DNA of 64,000 nucleotides from Pseudomonadota bacterium (GCA_021820845.1 JAKADC010000010.1:1-64000), one strand, 5' to 3'. Counted from the stretch's first letter, positions 1 through 8,207 are shown. Made by a program: numbers and translations. Notes: generated by a model from the sequence alone, not told the origin.

Positions 1-179
1 CCAAGAAGGCGGTGGAGGAGATTGCGCGCAACGGCGTGACGACCTACTGCATGAGCCTCGACCCGCGCGCCGACAACTACGTCTCGCGCATCTTCGGGCA
101 GAAGAACTACATGGTCGTCGACCACGTCCAGCGGCTGCCCGAGAAGCTGCCGCTTCTCTACGCCGGCTTGACACGCTGA
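1..179 (+). CDS. norD: NorD-type VWA protein, C-terminal fragment
   Basis: The window opens inside this gene; codons can be read from base 3 to a TGA at 177-179, giving about 58 residues. The segment has a cysteine-containing strand (TYCMSLDP), then ADNYVSRIFG and a tail RLPEKLPLLYAGLTR. This is the pattern at the end of the von Willebrand factor A domain of NorD, the protein that with the NorQ ATPase matures nitric oxide reductase. The closely related CbbO proteins (Rubisco activation) share this fold, so CbbO is the main alternative. Only the end is visible, so metal-binding MIDAS residues cannot be checked. Confidence 0.6.
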   Translation, partial: KKAVEEIARNGVTTYCMSLDPRADNYVSRIFGQKNYMVVDHVQRLPEKLPLLYAGLTR

Positions 180-188
180 CGCCGGCGC

Positions 189-222
189 GGCGGACGCGAC
201 GCGGATGCGATCCGCGTCCGCC
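189..222 (+). terminator. Hairpin after the NorD-type gene
   Basis: A perfect 10-bp stem (GGCGGACGCG at 189-198 pairing with CGCGTCCGCC at 213-222) lies 9 bases after the TGA. Five T's follow at 232-236 after a short gap. It is plausible as a terminator for the leftmost gene, and it also faces the 3' end of the convergent regulator gene. Confidence 0.4.
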
Positions 223-242
223 CGCGTACCCTTTTTCGCGCG

Positions 243-449
243 CTACCGAGGCGGCATTCCGGCTTTGCCGGGATGCCCGGCGAGCCACGCGGGCAGTTCG
301 CGCGACCCGGCGTTCTCGACGATGTACTGGCGCATCAGCTTGCGAATCACCTGCGATGACGTGAGGTCCTGCCGGGCGCAGATGTCGTCGAAGAGCTGTT
401 TTTTGATCGGATCGATCAGGATCGTCATCCGGGCGGTGCGGTTTTCCAT
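243..449 (-). CDS. Ribbon-helix-helix (CopG-like) regulator, copy 1
   Basis: This 68-residue protein starts MENRTARMTILIDP and continues into an amphipathic helix-turn-helix (DICARQDLTSSQVIRKLMRQ), the layout of ribbon-helix-helix DNA-binding proteins. The start at 449 is chosen because the same MENRTAR start occurs in its paralog at 8208-8405. The two align over almost their whole length (LIDPxKKxLFxxICAxxDLTxSQVxRxLxRQYIxENA). A perfect palindrome lies 32 bp upstream at 482-500, overlapping a possible promoter (ATGACA at 511-506, TATCAT at 487-482, 18-bp spacer), so autoregulation is likely. No toxin gene is adjacent, which argues against an antitoxin role. Confidence 0.75.
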   Translation of the reverse strand: MENRTARMTILIDPIKKQLFDDICARQDLTSSQVIRKLMRQYIVENAGSRELPAWLAGHPGKAGMPPR

Positions 450-481
450 GGAACGGGTCGATGAGGCGGGATGGCGATAAT

Positions 482-500
482 ATGATAATTCCATTATCAT
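482..500. promoter_or_regulatory. Palindromic operator 1 (8+3+8)
   Basis: The sequence ATGATAAT-TCC-ATTATCAT is a perfect inverted repeat. It sits between the divergent regulator gene (start 449) and the small winged-helix-like gene (start 597). Its left arm overlaps the likely -10 of the regulator promoter. On the plus strand TTATCA (494-499) and TATGAC (516-521) could form a promoter for the 597 gene. It has the same geometry and six of eight identical arm positions outside the variable base pair as the palindrome at 8168-8186, next to the paralogous regulator. Binding is inferred. Confidence 0.6.
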
Positions 501-596
501 GTGAATGTCATTCCGTATGACGTTTGTTCGTGAAGCGCGGGCTCACCCCGGCGGCGCGCGATGACGCGCCAAGCTCAAAACCAAGGAGTCCCATCC

Positions 597-842
597 ATGC
601 AGAAAATTCATGCCTATCTGAAAGGCCGGGGCGAGCAGCTCGATTCCGAGATCGCCGCGGCGACCCGGATTCCGCTGGAAGACGTGCGCGCTTATCTGTC
701 CGAGATGTCGAAGCGGGGAGACATCATCGCGTGCCACACGACGCGCTTCATCAAGGGCAAGAAAAGCGAAGGCATGCTGTGCCGGATCTCGGGCTACATC
801 CCGCCGGCCGCCCCGGGCAGGAAACCGAAAGCCCGCAGCTAG
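597..842 (+). CDS. Small winged-helix-like protein
   Basis: An 81-residue basic protein. The ATG at 597 is chosen over an upstream in-frame ATG at 561 because AAGGAG at 583-588 lies 8 bases ahead of it. The pattern of helices (MQKIHAYLKGRGEQLDSEI, IPLEDVRAYLSEMSKRGDI) followed by a strand-rich basic segment (CHTTRFIKGKKSEGMLCRI) resembles short winged-helix DNA-binding proteins, but I do not recognise a named family. It is divergent from the ribbon-helix-helix gene with the palindrome 482-500 between them. Its end overlaps the convergent HyfI-like gene by 4 bp. A role in regulating the neighbouring complex is only inferred. Confidence 0.65.
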   Translation: MQKIHAYLKGRGEQLDSEIAAATRIPLEDVRAYLSEMSKRGDIIACHTTRFIKGKKSEGMLCRISGYIPPAAPGRKPKARS

Positions 843-1372
843 CCTGCGGCGTGCGGCCTGCCGGCGCTGACGGCGGCGAGGATGCCCTGCAACAGGGCGA
901 CCGGCGTGGGCGGGCAGCCGGGAATCTCGACATCCACCGGAATCACGTTGGCGACCTTTCCGCACGACGCGTAGCTTTCGCCGAACATCCCGCCGCTGCA
1001 CGCGCACTCGCCCATCGCCACCACCCACCTCGGCTCGGGCATGGCGTCGTAGGCGCGCTTCAGCGACGCTTCCATGTTGCGCGAGACGGGGCCGGTCACG
1101 AGCAGGACGTCGGCGTGCCGCGGGCTGGCGGCGAACTTCACGCCCATGCCGTCGATGTTGTAGTGCGGTCCGTTCACCGCGTGGATCTCGAGTTCGCAGC
1201 CGTTGCAGGAGCCGGCGTCGACGTGGCGGATCGCCACCGCCTGGCCGAAGACCTTGAGGATTTCCGCATGCAGCGCCTGTTCGCGCGTCCGTAGCGCGGC
1301 GTCGGCGTGCGGCGCCGGTTCGGAGACGAAGCCGGTCTTGAAAATTTTCCGCAGGATGAGAGTCGCCGCCAT
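839..1372 (-). CDS. hyfI: HyfI/NuoB-like iron-sulfur subunit of an Ehr-type complex
   Basis: A 177-residue subunit of the NuoB/HycG/HyfI family. It keeps the four cysteines expected to hold the proximal [4Fe-4S] cluster: C56 and C59 in SCNGCE, C123 in GECACSGG, and C153 in PGCPPTP. It would dock with the large subunit encoded just upstream (1-bp gap) on the cytoplasmic arm of the complex. Because the partner large subunit lacks NiFe ligands, the cluster probably serves some other electron-transfer or structural role. It is the last gene of the six-gene minus-strand run that begins at 8109. Confidence 0.9.
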   Translation of the reverse strand: MAATLILRKIFKTGFVSEPAPHADAALRTREQALHAEILKVFGQAVAIRHVDAGSCNGCELEIHAVNGPHYNIDGMGVKFAASPRHADVLLVTGPVSRNMEASLKRAYDAMPEPRWVVAMGECACSGGMFGESYASCGKVANVIPVDVEIPGCPPTPVALLQGILAAVSAGRPHAAG

Positions 1373-1373
1373 C

Positions 1374-2918
1374 TTATAGATCCGTTCCGCTGTAGGAGAG
1401 GTTGAAGGATTTGTTGACGAGCGGGAAGTCGGGCACGATGTTGCCCAGCACGCCCATCTCGAGCAGCGGCCAGTTCTGCCACGACGGGTCGTGCGGATGG
1501 ACGCGGTCGAGCGTGCCGTCGGCCGCGATCCGCACCGCCACCACGACTTCGCCGCGCCAGCCTTCCACCCAGCCCAGACCTTCGCACGCCGCCCGCACCG
1601 GCTCGAGCGGCGCGTGCACGGGCCCCGCGGGCAGCCGCGCGAGGATGTCGCTGATCAGCCGCAGCGATTCGTGCACCTCGGCGAAGCGCACCTCGGCGCG
1701 CGCCAGCACGTCGCCGCGGCGCTGGGTCGCCATGCTCACGTCGAGCTCGTCGTAGGGCGTCTGCGGAAACTGCGTGCGCGCGTCCCACGCCTGCGCGCTC
1801 GCGCGGCCGGCGAGCCCCGTCAGCCCCAGTTGCGCGGCCAGTTCGGGCCGGCACACGCCGGTATCGGCGAAGCGGTCCTGCAAGGTCGGATGCTCGTCGT
1901 AGACCGCCTTGAGTTCGCGTGCTTCGGCGCCGATGCGGCGGGCGAGCGCGTCGAGTTCGGCACGCCCGGCGTCGTCGATGTCGACGGCCACCCCGCCCGG
2001 GACGATGCGATCGAACAGATAGCGGTGGCCGAACAAACTCGCCGTCATCCGCATCCAGTCTTCCTTCAGGCGCCAGAACTGCGCGAAGCCGAACGCGAGC
2101 CCGACGTCGTTGCCGAGGTAGCCGAGGTCGCCGAGATGGTTGGCGACGCGCTCGATCTCGAGGAACAGGGCGCGCAGCCACAAGGCGCGCCCGGGCACCG
2201 TGGCGGCCGCCGCCGTCTCGACCGCCATGCAGTAGGCCCAGGCGAAGGCGCTGTGCGAATCGCCGGAGACGCGCCCCGCAAGCCGCGCGCCGGTGGCGAG
2301 ATCCATGCCCTCGAAGCGCTTTTCGATGCCCTTGTGCGCGTAGCCGAGCCGCGCCTCCAGCTTGAGAATGCGGTCTCCGATGACGGAGAAGCGGAAGTGC
2401 CCGGGTTCGATGGTGCCGGCGTGGATGGGGCCGACCGCGATTTCGTGCACGCCGTCGCCCTCGACGCGGATGAAGGGGTAGGCTTCGGGGCCGCGCGGCG
2501 AGACCGCGGGACGGAATGCGTGATCCTTGCGCAGCGGGAATTCGTCTTCGGCCCAGGCGTTGTGGCGCAGCCACTTGCGCTCGTCGACCGCCCCCTCGGC
2601 GCGAATGCCGAGGAGATCGTAGGTCGCGCGCTGCATGCGGTCGGCCTGCGGGAAGATGTGGGCGAGATCGGGATAGGCCGGGGCGTCAGCGGCCAGCGCG
2701 CTCGACACCCAGGCCAGTCCCGCGCTCGTCAGGAAGGCGGCGTGGATGCCGAAACCCGCGCCGTCGCGGCGATCGTCCGTTCCCCACAGCGCGACGAGCT
2801 GCCCGCCTTCGTCCTTTACCGCGCGCGCCAGCGCCAGCAGCCGCCCGGGTTCCATGCGCCCGCGCCAGCGGTGGCGTCCGATCGCGTCGAGGCTCCAATC
2901 GTGATCGCCGATCCTCAT
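1374..2918 (-). CDS. HyfG/HycE-like large subunit lacking all NiFe cysteines
   Basis: A 514-residue fusion of a NuoC-like domain (about 1-130) and a NuoD/hydrogenase large-subunit domain (about 150-514). In energy-converting hydrogenases the NiFe centre is held by CxxC near the middle and CxxC at the C-terminus. Here these positions read GRVSGDSHS (S218, S221) and SFNLSYSGTDL (S508, G511), so all four ligands are replaced. The surrounding residues still align without gaps (R at 216, AVE at the motif's end, T512-D513). The protein ends right after the second motif, with no hydrogenase-type maturation tail. These are the marks of Ehr (Ech-hydrogenase-related) complexes. H2 chemistry is unlikely and the real substrate is unknown. 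Confidence 0.9.
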   Translation of the reverse strand: MRIGDHDWSLDAIGRHRWRGRMEPGRLLALARAVKDEGGQLVALWGTDDRRDGAGFGIHAAFLTSAGLAWVSSALAADAPAYPDLAHIFPQADRMQRATYDLLGIRAEGAVDERKWLRHNAWAEDEFPLRKDHAFRPAVSPRGPEAYPFIRVEGDGVHEIAVGPIHAGTIEPGHFRFSVIGDRILKLEARLGYAHKGIEKRFEGMDLATGARLAGRVSGDSHSAFAWAYCMAVETAAAATVPGRALWLRALFLEIERVANHLGDLGYLGNDVGLAFGFAQFWRLKEDWMRMTASLFGHRYLFDRIVPGGVAVDIDDAGRAELDALARRIGAEARELKAVYDEHPTLQDRFADTGVCRPELAAQLGLTGLAGRASAQAWDARTQFPQTPYDELDVSMATQRRGDVLARAEVRFAEVHESLRLISDILARLPAGPVHAPLEPVRAACEGLGWVEGWRGEVVVAVRIAADGTLDRVHPHDPSWQNWPLLEMGVLGNIVPDFPLVNKSFNLSYSGTDL

Positions 2919-2919
2919 C

Positions 2920-4371
2920 TCAGCCTCCCAGCAAGTGCGCCGCCTGCCTGTACCAGGCGGCGAGATACGGCGGGATGAACAGGCCGAGCATCAGCACCAG
3001 CCCGAGATGCAGGAAGACCGGCGTCTGCGCGGGCTGGTGGGGCAGACGCGGCAGGCCGGTCTCGCCGAACACCATGGGCTGCACCTTGCCGAAGATGGCG
3101 GCGAACGCGACACCGAGCGCCAGCAGCAGGAAGGGCGTGGCCCACGGGTGCTCGTGCATGGCGGTGGTGATGATGAGGAATTCGCTGGCGAACACGCCGA
3201 AGGGCGGCACGCCGAGGATGGCGATCGTGCCGAGCATCAGGCCCCAGCCCAGCGTCGGATTGGTCCTTATCAGGCCGCGGATGTCGTCCATCAGTTGCGT
3301 GCCGGCCTTTTGCGTGGCGTGGCCGACGGCGAAGAAGATGGCGGACTTGGTGAGCGAGTGCATGGTCATGTGCAGCAGGCCGGCGAAATTCGCCACCGCG
3401 CCGCCCATGCCGAAGGCGAACGTGATCAGGCCCATGTGCTCGATCGAGGAATACGCGAACATGCGCTTCACGTCGGTCTGGCGCTTGATCAGGAACGCCG
3501 CCAGCACCACCGAGAGCAGCCCGAAGCCCATCATCAGGCTGCCCGCCATGTCGGTGCCGAGCGCACCGTCGACCAGCACCTTGGAGCGCATCACCGCATA
3601 CAGCGCGACGTTGAGCAGCAGCCCGGAGAGCACGGCGGACACCGGCGTCGGGCCCTCGGCGTGGGCGTCGGGCAGCCAGCTGTGCAGCGGCGCCAGGCCC
3701 ACCTTCGTTCCGTAGCCCACCAGCAGAAAGACGAAGGCGAGCGACAGCACCGTGGGCTCGAGTTGCGCCTTCACGCCGTTGAGATGCGTCCACAGCAGCG
3801 CGGTGCCGCCCGGGCCCAGCACTTTCTCCGCGGCGAAATAGAGGAGGATGGTGCCGAACAGCGCCAGCGCGATGCCCACGCCGCACAGGATGAAATATTT
3901 CCACGCCGCTTCCAGCGACGCCGGCGTGCGGTAGAGCGAAACGAGCAGCACCGTCGCGAGCGTGGCGGCCTCCATCGCGACCCACAGGATGCCCATGTTG
4001 TTGGTCGTCAGCGCCAGCAGCATGGCGCCGATGAAGATTTGATAGCTTGCGTGATAGAGGCGCAGGCGCGCGGCGTTGAGCCGGCCGTGTTCCTGCTCGA
4101 TGCGCATGTAGGGTCGCGAGAACAGCGCGGTGGTGAAGGCGACGAGCGCGGTCAGCGCGACCAGGAAGACGTTGAACGAATCGATGAAGAACCAGCCGTC
4201 GCCCACGACCATCGGCCCCGACTCGACGATGCGGGCGGTCAGCAGGCTCGCCACCGCGAGCGTGAGGAAGCTGAACAGCGCGTTGATTTCCGGCGCGTTG
4301 CGCCGGCAGCCCCACAGCGCCAGGAAGACGCCGCCGGCCAGCGGAATGCCGAGTAGCCAGAAGAGTTCCAC
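2920..4371 (-). CDS. hyfF: HyfF-like (NuoN/NuoM-type) ion-pumping membrane subunit
   Basis: A 483-residue multi-spanning membrane protein of the antiporter-like family shared by complex I and hydrogenase-4. It has the conserved glutamate in a mid-membrane helix (GILWVAMEAATL) and the lysine helix GYGTKVGLAPLHSWLPDAH, followed by GPTPVSAVLSG and a further lysine in HSLTKSAIFFAVGH. These are the charged residues thought to carry protons or Na+ across the membrane. It is 1 bp upstream of the large-subunit gene. A 73-bp gap separates it from the preceding HyfE-like gene, the longest gap inside the cluster. Confidence 0.92.
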   Translation of the reverse strand: MELFWLLGIPLAGGVFLALWGCRRNAPEINALFSFLTLAVASLLTARIVESGPMVVGDGWFFIDSFNVFLVALTALVAFTTALFSRPYMRIEQEHGRLNAARLRLYHASYQIFIGAMLLALTTNNMGILWVAMEAATLATVLLVSLYRTPASLEAAWKYFILCGVGIALALFGTILLYFAAEKVLGPGGTALLWTHLNGVKAQLEPTVLSLAFVFLLVGYGTKVGLAPLHSWLPDAHAEGPTPVSAVLSGLLLNVALYAVMRSKVLVDGALGTDMAGSLMMGFGLLSVVLAAFLIKRQTDVKRMFAYSSIEHMGLITFAFGMGGAVANFAGLLHMTMHSLTKSAIFFAVGHATQKAGTQLMDDIRGLIRTNPTLGWGLMLGTIAILGVPPFGVFASEFLIITTAMHEHPWATPFLLLALGVAFAAIFGKVQPMVFGETGLPRLPHQPAQTPVFLHLGLVLMLGLFIPPYLAAWYRQAAHLLGG

Positions 4372-4444
4372 GTTCAGCCTTTGCCGCTGGCGACGGCGTC
4401 GCCCGCTTCCGCGAGCGGCCCGGGGTGAGGGAGACGGTGCACGG

Positions 4445-5110
4445 TCATTTTTCCTTGAGCTTTTCCATGTGTTTCAGGTCCAGCGAATCGAACGTTTCGC
4501 GGATCTGGAAGATGAAGATGCCGAGTACGAACACGCCGACCAGCACGTCCAGCGCCACGCCCAGCTCCACCACCAGCGGCATGCCGTAGGTCGCGCTGGT
4601 GGCCGCGAAGAACAGGCCGTTCTCCATCGACAGGAAGCCGATCACCTGCGGGATGGCCTTGGTGCGCGTGATCATCATGAGGAACGCGAGGAGGACGCAG
4701 GCGATCGCGATGCCGAGCGTCGAGCGCGTCACGGTGCCGGACATTTCCGAGATGGGGAGCGCCAGGTTGAAGGCGAAGATCACCAGCAGGATGCCGATCA
4801 GCATCGTGGTCGGGATGTTGATCAAGGGTTCGACGACCCGGTTCACGTCCAGCTTGCGCACCAGGCGGTAGAAGTACCAGGGCATCGCGATCACCTTGAG
4901 GCCGAAGGTCAGCGCGGCCGAGTAATACAGGTGGTACTGGCCTGTCGTCCCGGCGACGATGGCGGTCGAGACGGCGAGGGCGGCGCCCTGCCAGGCGAAC
5001 AGCGTCACCAGCCCGACGACCCGGCGTTGCGAGAGCATGGCGAACGAGATCAGCAGCAGCAGGGCCGCGAGCAGGTTGACGACCTGCAGGTGGAAGGCGA
5101 GTGCCATCAT
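4445..5110 (-). CDS. hyfE: HyfE-like membrane subunit
   Basis: A 221-residue protein with about six to seven hydrophobic segments, ending in a short charged tail (SLDLKHMEKLKEK). It belongs to the HyfE group, whose C-terminal half resembles NuoK (SMENGLFFAATSATYG and VELGVALDVLVGVFVLG). The acidic residue in FLSMENG and the buried glutamate in VELGVALD match NuoK proton-path positions. It lies 45 bp after the HyfC-like gene and belongs to the same transcript. Confidence 0.9.
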   Translation of the reverse strand: MMALAFHLQVVNLLAALLLLISFAMLSQRRVVGLVTLFAWQGAALAVSTAIVAGTTGQYHLYYSAALTFGLKVIAMPWYFYRLVRKLDVNRVVEPLINIPTTMLIGILLVIFAFNLALPISEMSGTVTRSTLGIAIACVLLAFLMMITRTKAIPQVIGFLSMENGLFFAATSATYGMPLVVELGVALDVLVGVFVLGIFIFQIRETFDSLDLKHMEKLKEK

Positions 5111-5155
5111 GGTCTGCGTACCCCGCCCGACGCTCGAATCGGTTCGCGCTTCATC

Positions 5156-6100
5156 TCAGGCCTCTAGCAGGAAGTGGATCAGCATGCCCAGCACCGCGAG
5201 CAGGAAGGCCGTGCCGAGGAATTCCGGGACGCGGAACAGGCGCACCTTGGCCGACACGGCCTCCAGCAGCGACAGCGCGGCACCGCCGGCCGCGAGCTTC
5301 GCCACCATCGCGGCGAGCGCCAGAGGCAGGGCGGCGACGTCGCCCTGCGCGGCGATGCCCCACGGCACGAAGAGCGCGATGCCCAGCGCCGAATACGTGA
5401 ACAGCTTCACCGCCGTCGCCCACTCGATCAGCGCGAGGTGCCGGGCCGAATATTCGAGGACCATCGCCTCGTGGATCATCGTCAGTTCGAGATGCGTGGT
5501 CGGATTGTCGACCGGGATGCGCGCGTTCTCCGCCAGCGAGATCATCCAGAACGCCACCGCCGCGAACGCGAGGCTGGGGTGGATGGCGAACGCCTTGTGC
5601 GCCAGGGTCGCGACGATGACGGGCAGCGCGGTCGACTGGGAGATCAGGCTGGCGGTGAAGAAGACCATGAGCAGCGCCGGCTCGGCCAGGAAGGACACCA
5701 GCATTTCGCGCCGTGCGCCGAGGGTGCCGAACGCCGTGCCGATGTCCATCGCGGCGAGCGCGAGGAAGACCCGTGCCAACGCGAAGATGCCGACCAGGGC
5801 GATGACGTCGGCCGCCGGCGAGAACGGCAGGTCGTTGGCGAGCGTCGGCACGATGCCGGCCGCGAGCGCCATGCTGGCAAAGACCATGTACGGCGCGAAA
5901 CGGAACAGCGGCGAGGCGTCGTGCGCGAGCACCGCGTCCTTGTGGAACAGCTTGCGCAGGGCGCGATAGGGCTGGACGATGGACGGCGCGCTGCGCCCCT
6001 GGAGCCAGGCGCGGCACTGGTTGACCCAGCCCATGAGGAGCGGCGCCAGCAGGATGGCCAGCAGGGTCTGGGCGGCTTGCAGAAGAATGCCGGTGCTCAT
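5156..6100 (-). CDS. hyfC: HyfC-like (NuoH-type) membrane subunit
   Basis: A 314-residue membrane protein with about eight helices. It belongs to the NuoH/HyfC family that joins the soluble arm to the antiporter-like arm. The acidic cytoplasmic loop typical of the family is clear (ENARIPVDNPTTHLELTMIHEA, shown in part, then EYSARHLALIEWATAVKL). The ATG at 6100 overlaps the TGA of the upstream HyfB-like gene as ATGA, which fixes the start and implies translational coupling. Confidence 0.92.
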   Translation of the reverse strand: MSTGILLQAAQTLLAILLAPLLMGWVNQCRAWLQGRSAPSIVQPYRALRKLFHKDAVLAHDASPLFRFAPYMVFASMALAAGIVPTLANDLPFSPAADVIALVGIFALARVFLALAAMDIGTAFGTLGARREMLVSFLAEPALLMVFFTASLISQSTALPVIVATLAHKAFAIHPSLAFAAVAFWMISLAENARIPVDNPTTHLELTMIHEAMVLEYSARHLALIEWATAVKLFTYSALGIALFVPWGIAAQGDVAALPLALAAMVAKLAAGGAALSLLEAVSAKVRLFRVPEFLGTAFLLAVLGMLIHFLLEA

Positions 6101-8109
6101 CGCGCGAACACCAGGAGGAAGATGAGGGTGGCGAAGCTGTAGACCAGATACCACTGGATGCGGCCGTGCTGCAGGCGTCCGGCCTGCCGCGACAGCCACG
6201 CGGTCGCGTCGGCGATGGGCTGGTAGACCAGCAGCCACACCTTGTCGCGGCTGTCGCCGCGATAGCGCGGCTGGCGGTCGAAGGGATCGGGCGTTTCGCG
6301 CTCCACCCGCATGAACACCGCGAAGATCTGCCGGATCGGCTGGCCGAAGCCTTCGGCGCTGTCCTGCATCCGCGCATCCTGTTCCGGATAGCCGCAATCC
6401 CACGGCGCGCTTCGGCGCACCCTGCCGTGGTAGACGCGGCGCACCCACAGGACCGTGAGCCCGACCACCACCGCCATCCCCGCCAGGAAAACCAGCGGGG
6501 CGTAGCTTGCCCGCCCGGCAGAGACCGGCGTCAGCAGCAGCCAGTTGCCGATGCCGGGCAGGCGCTGCCCGGTGAGCATGCGGACCACCGGTTCCAGCCA
6601 CTGGATGACCTGGGTCGGAAAGAGGCCCAGGAGGACGCAGCCGGCCCCCAGCCAGAGCATGCCGAGGCGCTCGGGCCAGCCGGCTTCGTGCGCCTGCCGC
6701 AGCGCCGGATCGCGCGGCTGTCCGAGGAAGACGACGCCGTAGAATTTCACCATCACGTAGGCGGCGAGCGCGGCGGCGAGCGCCACGGTCGCGGCGGCCA
6801 CCGGGATCACCATGTTGAGGTAGGGCTGGGCGAGCCCCGGCGTCAGCAGGAAGGCCTGCAGCAGCAGCCATTCCGAGACGAAGCCGTTGAGCGGCGGCAG
6901 GCCCGCGATCGCCAGCGCGCCGATCAGCGTGAGCCATGCCGTCCACGGCATGCTGCGGATCAGCCCGCCCAGATGGCCCATGCGCCGTTCGCCTGTCGCA
7001 TGCAGCACGGAACCCGTGCCGACGAACAGCAGGCCCTTGAAAAACGCGTGGTTGAGGGCGTGATAGAGAAGCGCGGTCAGCGTGAGCGCCGCCAGCTCGC
7101 CCTTGCCTTCGGTGCGAAAAATCAGCGTCAGGCCGAACGCCGCGAGGATCACCCCGATGTTCTCGATCGACGACCAGGCCAGAAGCCGCTTCATGTCCGA
7201 CTGCACGGCGGCGAAGATCACGCCATAGAGCGCCGTGACGAGGCCCAGCGCCAGCGCCAGCGTGCCCCACCAGCCAAGCTGCATCGGGAGCAGGTCGAAC
7301 GTCACGCGCAGCAGGCCGTAGATCGCGGTCTTCAGCATCACCCCGGACATCAGCGCGGACAGAGGCGAAGGGGCGGCCGGATGCGCTTCGGGCAGCCACA
7401 CGTGCAGGGGCACCAGCCCCGCCTTCGCGCCGAAGCCGAACAGCGCGAGCAGGAACGCCGCCGACGCCCAGAACGGCGCGACGCCGGCCGCACGCATGGT
7501 GTCGAAGGTGTAGTCGCCGTGGCCGCCCTGCAGCACGCCGAAGGCGAGCAGCAGCGACACCGCGCCGACGTGCGCGATCAGGAGATAGAGAAAGCCGGCG
7601 CGGCGGATCTCCGCAATCTTGTGGTCGGTGGTGACGAGGAAATAGGACGACAGCGCCATCACTTCCCACGCGACCATGAAGGCGTACGCGTCGTCGGCGA
7701 GCAGGACCATGGCCATGCCGGCCAGGAACAGGTGATACCACATCGCGAGCAGCGCAAGCGGGCCGCCCGCCATGCTGCGGAAGTAGCCGGCGGCGTGGAC
7801 GGTCACGCCGAAGGCGGCGGCGCCCAGCAAGACGAGGAAAAAGGCCGACAGGGCGTCGAGCCGCAGATGGAAGGGCAGGTCCGGCAGGCCGATGGGCAGC
7901 ACCATGGACGAGGCCGGCAGCAGCAGGCCGGCGACGCCGATTCCCGCGACGAAGAGCGCGCCCAGGGCGCCGAGGGGAAAGATCAGGCGAACGAGCAGGC
8001 CTGGCCGCGCTTGCAGAAACAGCGCCGAAGCACCCAGCGCCAGCCAGTACAGCACACCGCCCCAGGCCAGGTCGAGGACATGGGCATCAAGGGTTGCCGG
8101 GGATGACAT
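6097..8109 (-). CDS. hyfB: HyfB-like (NuoL-type) ion-pumping membrane subunit
   Basis: A 670-residue membrane protein, first gene of the cluster. It carries the antiporter-family glutamate (YAFMVAWEVMALSS), the lysine helix (FGAKAGLVPLHVWLPEAH, then PSPLSALMSGVMLK) and a later lysine (NHAFFKGLLFVG). The C-terminal 150 residues include a soluble stretch (GYPEQDARMQDSAEGFGQP) and a last helix, as in HyfB. The ATG at 8109 has no clear ribosome-binding site. A divergent promoter region and palindrome separate it from the ribbon-helix-helix gene at 8208. The cluster has no HyfA or HyfH ferredoxin subunit. Confidence 0.92.
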   Translation of the reverse strand: MSSPATLDAHVLDLAWGGVLYWLALGASALFLQARPGLLVRLIFPLGALGALFVAGIGVAGLLLPASSMVLPIGLPDLPFHLRLDALSAFFLVLLGAAAFGVTVHAAGYFRSMAGGPLALLAMWYHLFLAGMAMVLLADDAYAFMVAWEVMALSSYFLVTTDHKIAEIRRAGFLYLLIAHVGAVSLLLAFGVLQGGHGDYTFDTMRAAGVAPFWASAAFLLALFGFGAKAGLVPLHVWLPEAHPAAPSPLSALMSGVMLKTAIYGLLRVTFDLLPMQLGWWGTLALALGLVTALYGVIFAAVQSDMKRLLAWSSIENIGVILAAFGLTLIFRTEGKGELAALTLTALLYHALNHAFFKGLLFVGTGSVLHATGERRMGHLGGLIRSMPWTAWLTLIGALAIAGLPPLNGFVSEWLLLQAFLLTPGLAQPYLNMVIPVAAATVALAAALAAYVMVKFYGVVFLGQPRDPALRQAHEAGWPERLGMLWLGAGCVLLGLFPTQVIQWLEPVVRMLTGQRLPGIGNWLLLTPVSAGRASYAPLVFLAGMAVVVGLTVLWVRRVYHGRVRRSAPWDCGYPEQDARMQDSAEGFGQPIRQIFAVFMRVERETPDPFDRQPRYRGDSRDKVWLLVYQPIADATAWLSRQAGRLQHGRIQWYLVYSFATLIFLLVFAR

Positions 8110-8134
8110 GGGGGGCGCGCATGGGTTGGATGAG

Positions 8135-8174
8135 ATTTGATTCTATTGACAAACCAAATCAACTACAATGTTAA
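8135..8174. promoter_or_regulatory. Candidate divergent promoters, regulator and Ehr cluster
   Basis: On the plus strand TTGACA (8146-8151) is followed after 17 bp by TGTTAA (8169-8174), which would drive the regulator gene at 8208. On the minus strand TTGATT (8162-8157) and TCAAAT (8140-8135), with a 16-bp spacer, could drive the six-gene complex starting at 8109. The region is notably AT-rich compared with its surroundings. Both are sequence guesses. Confidence 0.4.
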
Positions 8175-8186
8175 TCTGATTAACAT
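8168..8186. promoter_or_regulatory. Palindromic operator 2 (8+3+8)
   Basis: ATGTTAAT-CTG-ATTAACAT is a perfect inverted repeat 21 bp ahead of the regulator start at 8208. It covers the possible -10 of that promoter and lies 5 bp beyond the possible -35 of the divergent complex promoter. It matches the palindrome at 482-500 in arm length, spacer length and all bases except the symmetrical A/T pair in the arms. That makes a shared family of binding sites for the two paralogous regulators likely. Confidence 0.6.
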
Positions 8187-8207
8187 GTGCCGCATCATCC
8201 CGTCACC

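Noticed and set aside
243-449. Antitoxin of a toxin-antitoxin system
   Set aside because: A ribbon-helix-helix protein could be an antitoxin, but no small toxin gene is adjacent to it or to its paralog.
524-1294. 256-residue plus-strand reading frame
   Set aside because: It is the opposite-strand shadow of the HyfI-like gene and part of the small winged-helix-like gene; arginine- and proline-rich composition and no family match.
1374-2918. Functional group 4 NiFe hydrogenase
   Set aside because: All four NiFe cysteine positions are replaced (S218, S221, S508, G511), so H2 chemistry is not expected despite strong overall similarity.
6166-8106. 646-residue plus-strand reading frame
   Set aside because: It runs antisense to the HyfB-like gene; long open antisense frames are common in GC-rich genes and its composition (Q, R, H, E repeats) is not protein-like.
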